Notes: generated by a model from the letters alone, not told the origin. Counted from the first letter of the stretch, positions 16,545-26,559 are shown. The stretch is DNA of 64,000 bases from Anabaenopsis elenkinii CCIBt3563 (GCF_015245355.1 NZ_CP063311.1:2007217-2071216); one strand, 5' to 3'. Translations and numbers: made by a program.

Positions 16545-19469
16545 ATGATTGAAACTTGTAACCATTTCAGTGTGAGATACACAATGTCTGGTAATTCTGA
16601 CTCTCAAGGTCTTGCTGTTTGGCATAATTTGGAAGTTGATCAAGCGCTCAACCTACTTAATAGTAACGCATACAGTGGCTTAAAAGTCGAGGAAGTGCCA
16701 CAAATTCAGCAAAAATACGGTGACAACGAACTAAAAGAAAATAATGGTCGCAGTTCTTGGGAAATTTTATTAGATCAGTTCAAAAACATCATGTTATTGA
16801 TGCTGATTGCCGTAGCTGTCATTTCCGCATTTTTAGACTTCATGGCTTGGCGAGTCGGAGACCTTACCCCAGGGGAAGTGCCATTCAAAGATCCCATCGC
16901 GATTATGGCAATTGTAATTCTCAATGGCATACTTGGCTACCTTCAAGAAACTCGCGCCGAAAAAGCTTTAGCAGCCTTGAAAAAACTTACTTCTCCCAGA
17001 GTCCGAGTGATCCGGAGTGGTAAACACATCGAGATAGCCGCAAAGGAACTAGTACCTGGAGATATCATGCTCCTGGAAGCAGGAATGCACATAGCCGCTG
17101 ATGGACGCTTAATTGAACAGTTTAATTTACAAGTGCGTGAATCAGCCCTAACTGGTGAAGCTGAATCGGTGACTAAACAAGCTGATTTAATATTACCAGC
17201 AGACACATCATTAGGCGACCGCCTTAACCTAGTATTCCAAGGTACCCAAGTCGTCCAGGGGCGCGCCAAAGTCCTAGTAACTAACACAGGTATGGCAACA
17301 GAACTTGGTAAAATTGCCGCCATGTTGCAGTCCGTGGACAACGAGCCTACACCTTTACAGCAACGCATGACCCAGCTAGGTAACGTCCTAGTCACAGGTT
17401 CCCTTATTCTCGTAGGCTTTGTAGTCCTAGGTGGTATCATTCAAGCCAGAGGTTTGGAAAACATTCGAGAACTCTTAGAAATTTCCTTAAGTATGGCAGT
17501 GGCTGTGGTTCCCGAAGGTTTACCCGCCGTCATCACCGTTACCCTAGCCCTAGGAACCCAGCGCATGGTACGCCATCATGCCTTGATTCGTAAGCTACCA
17601 GCCGTAGAAACCTTGGGTTCTGTAACTACTATATGTTCTGATAAAACTGGCACGTTGACCCAAAATAAAATGGTAGTCCAGTCAGTTTATACCAATAAAA
17701 ATGTTTTTCGGGTAACAGGAGAAGGCTATACACCCATAGGGGATTTTCAGTTAAACTTCGGCTGCGCTCAGTTCAAGGATAATCAAACCATTTTTGTGGA
17801 AGATTATCCCGAAATTTCGCCTCTCATGGTGGCTTGTGCTGTTTGTAATGATGCGGTGCTGCAAAAAGAAAAAGGTGAATGGGCAATTTTAGGAGACCCC
17901 ACCGAAGGCGCATTAGTAACTGTGGCAGCCAAAGCTGGTATTGAGAAAGACCAATGGTACAGCAAATTACCCCGCGTCGGTGAGTTCCCCTTTGATTCAG
18001 AACGCAAGCGTATGAGTGTAATTTGTCAGGTTGAGGAAGTAGCTACAAGTGAAACATCTTTAACAGCTGTTGACCCGGTAATTGCCAACTTGATGGTGTC
18101 TCAACCTTACTTAATGTTTACCAAAGGTTCACCAGAGTTAACTTTGGCACATTGTACTCAGATTATTTTGGGTAATAATTGTGAGCCATTGACAGATAAT
18201 CAACGGGCTGAAATTTTGGCAGAAAATGACCGGATGGCAAGTCAAGGTTTGCGAGTCCTAGGTTTTGCTTACAAACCCCTCTTAGAAGTGCCAGAGGGGC
18301 AAGGAGAAGAACATGAGGTAAATTTGATTTGGTTGGGCTTGGTGGGAATGCTAGACGCCCCACGTCCAGAGGTAAGGGCAGCGGTGCAAGAGTGTCGGAA
18401 TGCCGGAATTCGTCCGGTGATGATTACAGGTGACCACCAACTCACCGCACAGGCGATCGCCATTGACTTAGGAATAGCTCAAACAGGTGACCCAGTCCTC
18501 ACAGGTCAACAATTACAGCACATGACCGACCAGGAGTTAGCAGCCCAAGTTGATATAGTAAATATCTACGCCAGAGTCGCCCCAGAACACAAACTGCGAA
18601 TTGTGCAAGGGTTACAACGTCGGGGCAAATTTGTGGCGATGACGGGGGATGGTGTCAACGATGCCCCAGCACTCAAACAAGCCGATATTGGCATCGCTAT
18701 GGGCATCACCGGTACTGACGTCAGCAAAGAAGCCAGTGATATGGTACTACTGGATGACAACTTTACTACCATTGTGGCGGCGACGAAAGAAGGAAGAGTA
18801 GTTTACACTAATATTCGCCGGTTTATTAAGTATATTCTCGGTAGTAACGTCGGGGAAGTTCTCACAATTGCCTCAGCCCCACTTTTAGGACTAGGCGGCG
18901 TTCCCCTGACACCATTACAAATTCTCTGGATGAATTTGGTCACAGACGGTTTACCGGCCTTGGCTTTAGCTGTGGAACCCCCAGAAGCAGATGTGATGAA
19001 ACGTCCACCTTTTAGTCCCCGGGAAAGTATTTTTGCTAGGGGTTTAGGTTCTTATATCATTCGCACGGGGATTATTTTTGCTGTAATTACCATTATTTTA
19101 ATGCTGTGGGCATATAATCATTGCCAAACACTTGTTCCAGGACTTGACCCAAAACGATGGCAGACAATGGTATTTACTTCCTTGTGTGTAGCACAGATGG
19201 GTCATGCGATCGCCATTCGTTCTCATCAAAAATTAACCATAGAGATGAATCCCTTCTCCAATATGTTCGTCCTCATAGCGGTCGTTGTCACAACCATATT
19301 GCAGCTCCTACTCATTTACCTCTCCCCCCTGCGGGCTTTCTTTGGTACTCATTGGCTACCTCCCACAGAGTTGGCTATTTGTTTCGGTTTCAGTGCTTTG
19401 ATGTTTGTCTGGATTGAACTAGAAAAGCTTTTCCTACGGCTCACAGGTAGAAGCAGTTTTGACGCTTGA
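16545..19469 (+). CDS. Calcium-transporting-type P-type ATPase (PacL-like)
   Basis: This 974-aa P2-type cation pump exports Ca2+ (or a related cation) across the membrane using ATP. The N-terminal cation-ATPase domain is followed by the actuator TGE loop (ALTGEAESV), M4 with [15 protein letters not shown], and the phosphorylation motif [10 protein letters not shown] (Asp366 counting from 16545). The hinge TGDGVNDAP and M5 ([11 protein letters not shown]) follow, then M6 ([16 protein letters not shown]). M4-M6 keep the SERCA-type calcium ligands, whereas the M8 ligand Glu appears as Gln (CVAQMGHA). The start may instead be the ATG at 16584 (MSGNSDSQ), which fits family length better. A short repeat-like insertion encodes NFGCAQF around residue 405. 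Confidence 0.9.
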   Translation: MIETCNHFSVRYTMSGNSDSQGLAVWHNLEVDQALNLLNSNAYSGLKVEEVPQIQQKYGDNELKENNGRSSWEILLDQFKNIMLLMLIAVAVISAFLDFMAWRVGDLTPGEVPFKDPIAIMAIVILNGILGYLQETRAEKALAALKKLTSPRVRVIRSGKHIEIAAKELVPGDIMLLEAGMHIAADGRLIEQFNLQVRESALTGEAESVTKQADLILPADTSLGDRLNLVFQGTQVVQGRAKVLVTNTGMATELGKIAAMLQSVDNEPTPLQQRMTQLGNVLVTGSLILVGFVVLGGIIQARGLENIRELLEISLSMAVAVVPEGLPAVITVTLALGTQRMVRHHALIRKLPAVETLGSVTTICSDKTGTLTQNKMVVQSVYTNKNVFRVTGEGYTPIGDFQLNFGCAQFKDNQTIFVEDYPEISPLMVACAVCNDAVLQKEKGEWAILGDPTEGALVTVAAKAGIEKDQWYSKLPRVGEFPFDSERKRMSVICQVEEVATSETSLTAVDPVIANLMVSQPYLMFTKGSPELTLAHCTQIILGNNCEPLTDNQRAEILAENDRMASQGLRVLGFAYKPLLEVPEGQGEEHEVNLIWLGLVGMLDAPRPEVRAAVQECRNAGIRPVMITGDHQLTAQAIAIDLGIAQTGDPVLTGQQLQHMTDQELAAQVDIVNIYARVAPEHKLRIVQGLQRRGKFVAMTGDGVNDAPALKQADIGIAMGITGTDVSKEASDMVLLDDNFTTIVAATKEGRVVYTNIRRFIKYILGSNVGEVLTIASAPLLGLGGVPLTPLQILWMNLVTDGLPALALAVEPPEADVMKRPPFSPRESIFARGLGSYIIRTGIIFAVITIILMLWAYNHCQTLVPGLDPKRWQTMVFTSLCVAQMGHAIAIRSHQKLTIEMNPFSNMFVLIAVVVTTILQLLLIYLSPLRAFFGTHWLPPTELAICFGFSALMFVWIELEKLFLRLTGRSSFDA
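17753..17774. repeat. Repeat family 3 copy inside the ATPase gene
   Basis: The segment aaacttcggctgcgctcag lies in frame within the nucleotide-binding domain coding region and shares its first 15 bases with the copy at 14553. It encodes NFGCAQF without disturbing the frame. Confidence 0.4.
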
Positions 19470-19485
19470 CTAATGACTATGATTT

Positions 19486-20667
19486 ATGTACCTCAAAAAC
19501 CTACACCTGAGACAATTTCGTAATTACCAAGACCAGACAGTTGAGTTCACTGCTGCTAAAACAATTTTGGTGGGTAATAATGCTCAGGGAAAATCTAATT
19601 TGTTGGAGGCGGTGGAACTACTAGCAACATTGCGATCGCATCGTATGGGGAGGGTTACGGATTTCATTCAAGCGGGAAAGGACATAGCTCAAATTAACGC
19701 CACCCTAGAGCGAGAAAATGGTACTACTGATTTGGCCTTAACTCTGCACAGCAATGGTCGCCGCAGCGTTGCGATTAATAGTGAGTCTGTACGCCGACAA
19801 ATGGATTTTTTGGGTGTACTCAATGCTGTGCAGTTTTCTAGTTTGGATTTAGACTTGGTACGGGGTGGCCCTGATAGTCGTCGCAACTGGCTAGATACAC
19901 TCTTAATTCAACTTGAACCCCTTTATGCTGACATCTTGCAGCAATATAACCAAGTATTACGCCAACGCAATGCTTTTCTCAAAACAGCTGCTGAGTCAGC
20001 AGCGCCTAGTAGAGATGGGATTCATCCCCTCTCTACATTGGCTATATGGGATGCTCAGTTAGTTACCACTGGAACAAAGGTAATTAGAAGACGCCATCGA
20101 GCCATTCAAAGACTAGCTCCCATCGCTGCTACTTGGCACGGTAGTATTAGTAATAGTACAGAAATTCTGCAAATTAATTATGTGCCTAGTGTGCCCTTTG
20201 ACCTGACCCATCCAGAAAATATCAGTCCAGCTTTTTTAGCCAAAATTCAACAACGAGCTACAGCGGAACTCTACCGAGGTACGACCCTTGTCGGTCCTCA
20301 TCGCGACGAGATAGAATTAGTGATTAATCAAACACCTGCACGTCAATACGGTTCCCAAGGGCAACAACGAACTCTAGTATTAGCTCTCAAATTAGCGGAA
20401 TTGCAACTGATTTCAGAAGTAGTCCAAGCGCCGCCCCTGCTATTACTGGATGATGTTCTGGCTGAATTAGACCCAGGACGTCAAGAAAAATTACTCAATG
20501 CCATAGAAGACCGGTTTCAAACCCTCATTACCACTACTCACCTCAGTTCCTTCGATCCTCAGTGGTTGAACTCCTCGCAAATTCTGTTTGTCCAGTCAGG
20601 AAAAATAGAAAACATAGCAGTAGGAGAAAAGATTGGCACTTCCCAACGACCAACGACTAATGACTAA
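19486..20667 (+). CDS. recF: DNA replication and repair protein RecF
   Basis: This 393-aa SMC-like ATPase helps load RecA at gaps. It has Walker A GNNAQGKSN near the N-terminus, the typical opening YLKNLHLRQFRNYQ, the signature region YGSQGQQRTLVLALKLAE and Walker B PPLLLLDDVLAELD, followed by the D-loop and TTTHLSSF. Length is normal. The gene starts 17 bp after the ATPase stop and is followed 11 bp later by the PEP-synthase-like gene, so it could be co-transcribed with both. Confidence 0.94.
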   Translation: MYLKNLHLRQFRNYQDQTVEFTAAKTILVGNNAQGKSNLLEAVELLATLRSHRMGRVTDFIQAGKDIAQINATLERENGTTDLALTLHSNGRRSVAINSESVRRQMDFLGVLNAVQFSSLDLDLVRGGPDSRRNWLDTLLIQLEPLYADILQQYNQVLRQRNAFLKTAAESAAPSRDGIHPLSTLAIWDAQLVTTGTKVIRRRHRAIQRLAPIAATWHGSISNSTEILQINYVPSVPFDLTHPENISPAFLAKIQQRATAELYRGTTLVGPHRDEIELVINQTPARQYGSQGQQRTLVLALKLAELQLISEVVQAPPLLLLDDVLAELDPGRQEKLLNAIEDRFQTLITTTHLSSFDPQWLNSSQILFVQSGKIENIAVGEKIGTSQRPTTND

Positions 20668-20678
20668 TTATAAATTGA

Positions 20679-23186
20679 GTGGATAAACTCTACTGGCTGA
20701 ACCAAATTAAACTGCAAGACCGCCCTCATGTAGGTGATAAAGCATTCAACTTGGGCAAAATTATGCGGCGTGGCTATCCCGTGATGCCTGGTTTTGTAGT
20801 TTCAGCAGAAGTTTTGCGAGAATTTCTGGCAACTCTCAATAGTAAATCCGCTTTAGTAGCAGATTTAGCCCATTCTTCTTTGCACTTAGATGTAGCTAAT
20901 TGGCGACAACTTCAGGTATTATCCGGTCGCTTGCGTCAGGAAATTATGACTGGGACAGTACCCCCACAGTGGGTAAATGAAATTTTCCGGCAGTCGAGAG
21001 AATGGCAGACTGCTTATTTGATTTTCCGCCCCAGCCTGGCTATATCGGATATGGTACACCCGGTAAATACCTCTGGGGTGTTGGACGCGATTTTTTGTCC
21101 CTGGGATGAGAACAAGATAGCTACAGCGCTCAAACTTACCTGGAGCCAATTATTTCGGGCTAGGAGTCTGCTGTATTGGCAACGAGTGGGAGTAAATCTG
21201 CAAACAATCAATTTAGCAGTGTTGGTGCAACCCCTGGAAAATGCGGTGGCTAGTGGTCTTATTTATGCCCGTTCTATGGATAACCCACGCAAGGTATCAG
21301 GGTGGAGAATAGAAGCTACCCAAGGATTAGGTATTGCAATTTCTCAAGGTGATGTACTACCAGATGTCTACCACATCCAACCTGAGACAGGGACAGTACT
21401 ACAACGACATCTAGGCAAAAAAATGCTGGCTTACGGGTTCTCCCGTCAGTATGAGCCAAACAGTTTAGATGATACTGCGACTGTGGATTCATCCCGCTTA
21501 CTTTTCACAGCAGATAATACTGATATAGTGACTTATATACTTAGTGAACAGCAACAAAAGCAATTCGCGTTATCAGAAGAATATTTGCAAGAGGTTATCA
21601 CTCTGGGTAATCAACTTGTGAATGAAATAGGTAGGGACTTTACCATTAAATGGACTATATCTGAAACCAGCCCAAAACCCCATCTCTACTTAACTCAAGT
21701 TAGTTACCCAAAATCTAATAAAATTCCCCAGGTAGGCAGCCCACATTCTCCCATGGCTACGCCACGCAAGCTATCGGCGGAGGTATGTTACGCCACCCCA
21801 GCGATTATTAAAGGTGTCGCGGCATCAGGGGGACGTGTGACAGGCACAGCTACTGTAATTACCGATACTAACAATAAACCAAGACAAATACATAAAGCAG
21901 TAATTTTAGTATTACCAAGCATTACCCTAGATTGGTTGCCTTTATTACAAGAAGTTGCCGCTATTATCACAGAAGAAGGGGGATTAACTAGTCATGGGGC
22001 AATTCTAGCGCGAGAATTGGGTATCCCCGCAGTAGTTCACGCCGTGAATGCCACAGTCTTAATTGAAAACGGCGATCAGCTGCTTGTGGATGGCGACAGG
22101 GCTGAGATTTATCGCCTCAGAGAAGAAAAAAACGGTTCGACTTCGCTCACCGACCATAGCAAAGAGAGTCAACAACTAAATTCCCCCACCATCTCCCCTA
22201 TGGCCAAGGGCAAATCCCTATCGCCCCATCATCTTGTGACTCCTGACTTACCAATGATTTCTACCCAGTTGCTAGTTAACCTGAGTCAGCCGAGATTAAT
22301 TGATCTAGTCCAAAGTTTACCCGTGGATGGGGTCGGATTGTTACGTTCAGAATTAATGTTACTCAATATACTAGAAGGTCAACATCCTCAGGATTGGCTC
22401 TTTTGTGGTCGTGAAGCAGAATTACTAGAAAAATGGACTGAGCAAATTATCCGGTTTGCTCGTGCTTTTGCACCGCGACCAGTTTTTTATCGTTCTTTGG
22501 ACTGGCCATATACTATGGGTAAGCCACATCATCTGTGGTCCCCCAGGGATGGGGCTCCCCTCAGTGCCACAGGGAATCGCGGTACATTTAGTTATTTATG
22601 CCATCCCGCAGTGTTTGAGTTGGAACTCACAGCAGTGGCAGCTGTACAAAAAGCCGGATATACTAATATTAATCTACTGTTGCCTTTTGTTCGTAGTGTG
22701 GCAGAGTTTTCTTTTTGCCGGGATAAGGTTGAGCAAGCTGGTTTAACCCAAGTACCGCAGTTTCAACTGTGGATGATGGCAGAAGTCCCCAGTGTACTAT
22801 TTTTACTGCCAGAATACGTTAAAGCAGGTGTAGGTGGCATTTCTATTGGTACAAATGACCTCACTCAATTACTCTTAGGAGTAGATCGAGAACAAGGAGA
22901 TATGAATAGAGTATTCAATGAACTTCATCCGGCGGTAATGAGTGCGATCGCTCAATTGATCCAAATGGCACAAACTGCGGGGATACCCTGTTCCATCTGC
23001 GGTCAAGCGCCCGCGATTTATCCAGAAATGATCAACCAGTTAATACAATGGGGTATTACTTCTATTTCTGTAGAACCAGAAGCAGTAGACAGGACATATA
23101 GAGCGATCGCTCGTGCTGAACAAAGCCTCATTTTAGCAGCAGCCAGAAATCAAACACACGGCAGGCCTAACCGCTACCAGACATAG
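20679..23186 (+). CDS. Divergent phosphoenolpyruvate synthase-like protein
   Basis: This 835-aa protein has the three-part architecture of PEP synthase/PPDK. Residues 1-350 are an ATP-grasp-like PEP/pyruvate-binding domain (GDKAFNLGKIMRRGYPVMPGF). About 390-480 is the swivelling phosphohistidine domain (GGLTSHGAILARELGIPAVV, active His present). About 530-825 is the PEP-utilising TIM barrel (SIGTNDLTQLLLGVDREQGD, PCSICGQAP). The N-terminal domain has lost the usual VRSSA-type motif (here FRPSLA), so full enzyme activity is doubtful. Two dispersed repeats (21751, 22134) are read in frame in the linker regions. Start is a GTG directly after recF. A regulatory or altered substrate role is possible. 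Confidence 0.75.
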   Translation: MDKLYWLNQIKLQDRPHVGDKAFNLGKIMRRGYPVMPGFVVSAEVLREFLATLNSKSALVADLAHSSLHLDVANWRQLQVLSGRLRQEIMTGTVPPQWVNEIFRQSREWQTAYLIFRPSLAISDMVHPVNTSGVLDAIFCPWDENKIATALKLTWSQLFRARSLLYWQRVGVNLQTINLAVLVQPLENAVASGLIYARSMDNPRKVSGWRIEATQGLGIAISQGDVLPDVYHIQPETGTVLQRHLGKKMLAYGFSRQYEPNSLDDTATVDSSRLLFTADNTDIVTYILSEQQQKQFALSEEYLQEVITLGNQLVNEIGRDFTIKWTISETSPKPHLYLTQVSYPKSNKIPQVGSPHSPMATPRKLSAEVCYATPAIIKGVAASGGRVTGTATVITDTNNKPRQIHKAVILVLPSITLDWLPLLQEVAAIITEEGGLTSHGAILARELGIPAVVHAVNATVLIENGDQLLVDGDRAEIYRLREEKNGSTSLTDHSKESQQLNSPTISPMAKGKSLSPHHLVTPDLPMISTQLLVNLSQPRLIDLVQSLPVDGVGLLRSELMLLNILEGQHPQDWLFCGREAELLEKWTEQIIRFARAFAPRPVFYRSLDWPYTMGKPHHLWSPRDGAPLSATGNRGTFSYLCHPAVFELELTAVAAVQKAGYTNINLLLPFVRSVAEFSFCRDKVEQAGLTQVPQFQLWMMAEVPSVLFLLPEYVKAGVGGISIGTNDLTQLLLGVDREQGDMNRVFNELHPAVMSAIAQLIQMAQTAGIPCSICGQAPAIYPEMINQLIQWGITSISVEPEAVDRTYRAIARAEQSLILAAARNQTHGRPNRYQT
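21751..21776. repeat. Dispersed palindromic repeat, family 1 (in coding sequence)
   Basis: The segment beginning ccatggctacgccacgcaag and ending ctatcg is the reverse complement of the family also found at 12029 and 27683. It is read in frame inside the PEP-synthase-like gene as MATPRKLS, in a low-complexity linker. Confidence 0.6.
22134..22155. repeat. Dispersed repeat, family 2 (in coding sequence)
   Basis: This 22-bp unit starts ggttcgacttcgctcaccga and ends cc. It matches 20 of 22 bases, in inverted orientation, with the intergenic copy at 24570-24591. It falls in the variable linker of the PEP-synthase-like protein and encodes GSTSLTD. Confidence 0.6.
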
Positions 23187-23194
23187 CTCAATAT

Positions 23195-23231
23195 GGTGTT
23201 GTATATAATTTACTTCATCCTATACAACACC
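23195..23231. terminator. Bidirectional terminator between convergent genes
   Basis: A perfect 11-bp stem (ggtgttgtata 23195-23205, tatacaacacc 23221-23231) with a 15-nt loop lies between the stop of the plus-strand PEP-synthase-like gene and the stop of the minus-strand baeRF-like gene. There is no strong T-run on either side, but the position fits transcription termination for both. Confidence 0.55.
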
Positions 23232-23240
23232 AGTACAATA

Positions 23241-24428
23241 TCAATAACGGAAAATAGCTGCTACTGCTGTACCATTAGGCATTTGTTCTGAGTCAAGAGT
23301 ATATACCTTACCACCATTTATCAATGTCTGAATAGCTGCCAAATCTAACATATCTTGATCATCTGGCTCTGGTTCTGAGTGTAAATCTACAGTCATGGTA
23401 TCTGGATTAAATTTGCCCCAAATTTGCATATCCATCGGCACTAGTATAGAATCAACCCTTTGGCAATAAGTCGCACAGACAACTTCTTTAATATCACTAG
23501 AAGTTGTACCAGTACCAGCTAGTTGTTGATAAAGTGCCACAACTGACTCCTGATTTTGCCGAAACAGAGGTTCAACAATAGGCCAAGCCTGTTGATGCAA
23601 TTCTTCCGGTTTCATAAGTTCCGGGTTACCAGTAATACTTTCTGCGAGGAAGTAAGGATAAGTATTTGCCTGTTGATAAATGGGAAACAAATATTCAACC
23701 CCCATCAATAATAACGGATAATTGTCCCCCCGGATTGTCTCGTGTACTGCCCGATCTACAATGTGACAAAATTGTAAGATACTTTGTTGATGTTGATCCC
23801 GGTCAGGACTTCCCTGTCCATGAACATCGCCAGGCTGTAGAAATGAACTAGCGGTTCCCCCCCTAGTGGGCGTACCAATGCGATGTTGTACCCCTCTTTG
23901 AATATTCTCCTCTAGGAGAGCTACATCTATACTCTCAGGCATATTTGGTACTTCCACTTCCTCAAGACTGTAGCCAGTTCCCTCAAATACTCTAATATCT
24001 TTTTGACTCAGAGCTAGAAGATAAAACTTACCATCATTGTTGATTAAATGCAGTAATGGCTTCAGATGGAAACGGTCGCCAACAACTACCAATTCTTGAA
24101 ACTCCATTGGTAGACGATAATAGCGGAACATCTGGGGAGAGATAAAAATTGCTAGTCCTTTCTCCTGGTTTTCCCAAAAATCCGTTGTATCAAGTTCCCT
24201 TGCTGGCTGGAGGAAATCAATCGCTTCAGTATGACGAATACCGATGGCACATAAACGTTCCTCAGCTTCACGGATTAAATTTTTAAACCGAATGGGATTC
24301 TGTCGAATTTCTGGCCCTGCCTTTTGCATAGGCATATACAAAGAAACACAAGGACTTTGGGAATTATCGACTAAAATTTTGAGTTCATCATGGGATAATA
24401 TTGGCACTGTTGTTGAACTCCTAGTCAA
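23241..24428 (-). CDS. baeRF-like conserved protein
   Basis: This 395-aa soluble protein resembles the bacterial archaeo-eukaryotic release-factor-like (baeRF) families. It has an N-terminal segment LSHDELKILVDNSQSPCVSLYMPM and a central RNase-H-like region (KFYLLALSQKDIRVFEG). A C-terminal eL30-like part follows (DSILVPMDMQIWGKFNPDT, ending GTAVAAIFRY), which is the typical baeRF ending. The biochemical role of these families is not established; ribosome-associated functions have been proposed. It stands alone, convergent with the PEP-synthase-like gene. The family call rests on my recognition of these blocks only. Confidence 0.65.
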   Translation of the reverse strand: MTRSSTTVPILSHDELKILVDNSQSPCVSLYMPMQKAGPEIRQNPIRFKNLIREAEERLCAIGIRHTEAIDFLQPARELDTTDFWENQEKGLAIFISPQMFRYYRLPMEFQELVVVGDRFHLKPLLHLINNDGKFYLLALSQKDIRVFEGTGYSLEEVEVPNMPESIDVALLEENIQRGVQHRIGTPTRGGTASSFLQPGDVHGQGSPDRDQHQQSILQFCHIVDRAVHETIRGDNYPLLLMGVEYLFPIYQQANTYPYFLAESITGNPELMKPEELHQQAWPIVEPLFRQNQESVVALYQQLAGTGTTSSDIKEVVCATYCQRVDSILVPMDMQIWGKFNPDTMTVDLHSEPEPDDQDMLDLAAIQTLINGGKVYTLDSEQMPNGTAVAAIFRY

Positions 24429-24569
24429 AAGAAACTAATCAAGCTCATTTCATGTCATAACAAGTTTGATTAATTTTCATCTTGCTTTTGACTTAACTGT
24501 GATACAGACTTTTCTTGAGATAGATAAACGGTTAGTTTGAAAGATTACTACTTTTTCCCAGCGGACTAT

Positions 24570-24591
24570 GGTCGTTGAGCTAAGTCGAACC
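24570..24591. repeat. Dispersed repeat, family 2 (intergenic)
   Basis: The reverse complement of this 22-bp segment differs from the copy at 22134-22155 at two positions only. It lies in the 217-bp gap upstream of the baeRF-like gene. No terminator-like structure surrounds it. Confidence 0.6.
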
Positions 24592-24645
24592 GTAAAATTA
24601 CCGCCGCACTGTAGGGATGTAAAGGACATATTGTCATATGTATAT

Positions 24646-25116
24646 TTACTTAAACAGTCCGCAGTACTTATTTAATTCTGCTGCTAAACCATCTGATTTT
24701 TTACCTACAGTTTCAGCGGCTAATGTCAAAGATTGATCAATTTCTGTTCTCGCTTTTTGGATTTGTTCCCTACTTGCTGGTGATGCTGAGGCATTTTTAG
24801 TTGTAGCAAGTAGCTCAGATGCTTTAGCGATCGCTTGACCAAGGTCATCAAATATCTCCGCAAAACTACTTTGAAACTCTTTAAGGTTCGGGTCTGATAA
24901 ATTTAGTCGTTGTAAAGACTTAGTAATTACTTGCAAATCCCTGGAGAGTTGCAAACTGGTTACTACTTGCTCTCCTTTATTTGCCTCAATTAAAGAGCTC
25001 CCAACATTCACCACCTGAATTAGTCGCTGACATTGGGTAATTTTATCCTCACAACTACTCAGCAGTAGAGTAATGCTCACAGCAACAGGAGCAATCACAA
25101 TCAACTTACACCACAC
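24646..25116 (-). CDS. Putative lipoprotein of unknown function
   Basis: This 156-aa protein begins with a hydrophobic signal ending in the lipobox LLSSC, so it is probably lipid-anchored. The mature part is rich in Lys, Glu, Ser and Ala and is predicted mostly helical (LKEFQSSFAEIFDDLGQAIAKASELL). Two further Cys, in ITQCQRL and NKYCGLF, could pair. It starts 16 bp after the CbiO stop on the same strand and so may be transcribed with the metal transporter, but I do not recognise a family. Confidence 0.7.
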   Translation of the reverse strand: MWCKLIVIAPVAVSITLLLSSCEDKITQCQRLIQVVNVGSSLIEANKGEQVVTSLQLSRDLQVITKSLQRLNLSDPNLKEFQSSFAEIFDDLGQAIAKASELLATTKNASASPASREQIQKARTEIDQSLTLAAETVGKKSDGLAAELNKYCGLFK

Positions 25117-25132
25117 ACAAAATACCCCACTT

Positions 25133-25951
25133 TCACCAATCCACTGGTAAGCCTAACTGGTTTAAAGTTTCTCCGTCTTTTAACAAGCCTTGAATCTCAG
25201 TATCTATTTGAATACATCCACCAGATAACACTAAAGCACGTTGAGTCACTTTCCCCAACCAATGTAACTCATGGGAGGCAATTAACATCACCTGCACTGG
25301 CAAGTTTAACAATACTTGTGCTAAGTGTCGTCGCCATGCGGGATCAAGTCCGTTAGTTGGTTCATCTAAAATCAGAATTTGTGGCTCTAGGGCTAAAATT
25401 GCAGCTATTGCAGCCAGTCGTCTTTGTCCTCCCGAAAGTTCGTGACAGGAACGGTGAGCGTAGGCTTCTAAACCAAAATTAGCTAATAATTCCCTAGCTC
25501 GGTCAATAGCTAGGGCTGGGGGAATACCGTAATTACGTGGTCCAAAGGTAATATCCTCTAAGATAGTGGGCATAAATAGTTGGTCATTGGCATCTTGAAA
25601 GCCAAAACCGATATTACGCCTTAGCTGGGGAAGAGTTTTTGGTTCTAAGGGAATACCATTAATTAAGATTTTCCCCCCATGGGGTTGTTTTAAGCCGATC
25701 AGGTTTTCTAATAATGTGCTTTTACCCGAACCAGTAGCACCTATTAAAGCTACGCGATCGCCTGCATTCAAACTAAAGGAAACATTTTCTAGGATTGGAT
25801 TCTGGTGAGTGTATGCATATACCAGATTCTCCACCTCAATGACTGTGGGGCGGGGGTGATGTGTGGAAAGTTGGGAATCAAATGTCAAAGATTTCAAAAT
25901 ACCCGCACTAAATTGTAAGAACTTATGGTCAAGCCAGATGCTAGGGTACAA
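25133..25951 (-). CDS. cbiO: Cobalt/nickel ECF transporter ATPase CbiO
   Basis: This 272-aa ABC ATPase energises the CbiM/CbiQ importer. It has Walker A GATGSGKSTL, the Q-loop at GFGFQDANDQLF (typical of CbiO/EcfA), signature LSGGQRRLAA, Walker B ILILDEPTNGLDP and switch His in IASHELHWLG. The first possible start at 25951 overlaps the end of cbiQ by 58 bp; homology to other ATPases begins only around residue 38 (VENLVYAYT), so the true start may be internal. It completes the cbiMQO operon. Confidence 0.9.
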   Translation of the reverse strand: MYPSIWLDHKFLQFSAGILKSLTFDSQLSTHHPRPTVIEVENLVYAYTHQNPILENVSFSLNAGDRVALIGATGSGKSTLLENLIGLKQPHGGKILINGIPLEPKTLPQLRRNIGFGFQDANDQLFMPTILEDITFGPRNYGIPPALAIDRARELLANFGLEAYAHRSCHELSGGQRRLAAIAAILALEPQILILDEPTNGLDPAWRRHLAQVLLNLPVQVMLIASHELHWLGKVTQRALVLSGGCIQIDTEIQGLLKDGETLNQLGLPVDW

Positions 25952-26559
25952 GCTAACAAAACCAAAAAACGCTCTTTTGGTTTGAATATCGCCTCTACAG
26001 GTAACTGTCCATTGTAACCACGAATGACCATGGCAGCATAAACTCGCTCTGCTCTGTCTAAACTCCTAAGATATAAGGCTCCAATCATTGCAGCATTAGT
26101 ATAGCGCAGCCATGCTGCCTTACCATTTAAACCCCGCAGTTGAGCGCTACGCTGCATCCGTGTGACTTCATCGAGTAAAATTTCTAGATACTGCCCAGCT
26201 AATAATAAATTAGTTCTGATTGGTGCAGGTACGGGTAGGCTTTTGAGGGCAATAGCAAAACTATGGGGAGGTAAGGTTAATAAAAAACTATTCATGGTAA
26301 CCAGACAGACGAGGGAACGTAGCAATAAAAAACTGGCTCGTTCCCACCCCATGGGTAAGGCCATGAATGAGAGGAAAATTAATTCAATACTGAGTATTCC
26401 TGCTAGTTGGGGAATGGGTACGCGCAAAAATACCGCCCAAACAAGAGCGATCGCCCCATATATCCCCAAGCACAGCCAAGCATTATACTGTAGTAAGGCT
26501 GTCCCCACGACAATTACTAAAGACAAATGCAAACGCAAAGGCAAAGCAACTTTAAGCAT
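25894..26559 (-). CDS. cbiQ: ECF transporter transmembrane component CbiQ
   Basis: This 221-aa T-component couples ATP hydrolysis to metal import. It has about five membrane helices, plus the characteristic long cytoplasmic helices with Ala-Arg-Gly signatures, here QRSAQLRGLNG and AAMVIRGYNGQ. It overlaps the cbiM stop by 8 bp and the cbiO start region by up to 58 bp, indicating translational coupling. Confidence 0.9.
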   Translation of the reverse strand: MLKVALPLRLHLSLVIVVGTALLQYNAWLCLGIYGAIALVWAVFLRVPIPQLAGILSIELIFLSFMALPMGWERASFLLLRSLVCLVTMNSFLLTLPPHSFAIALKSLPVPAPIRTNLLLAGQYLEILLDEVTRMQRSAQLRGLNGKAAWLRYTNAAMIGALYLRSLDRAERVYAAMVIRGYNGQLPVEAIFKPKERFLVLLACTLASGLTISSYNLVRVF

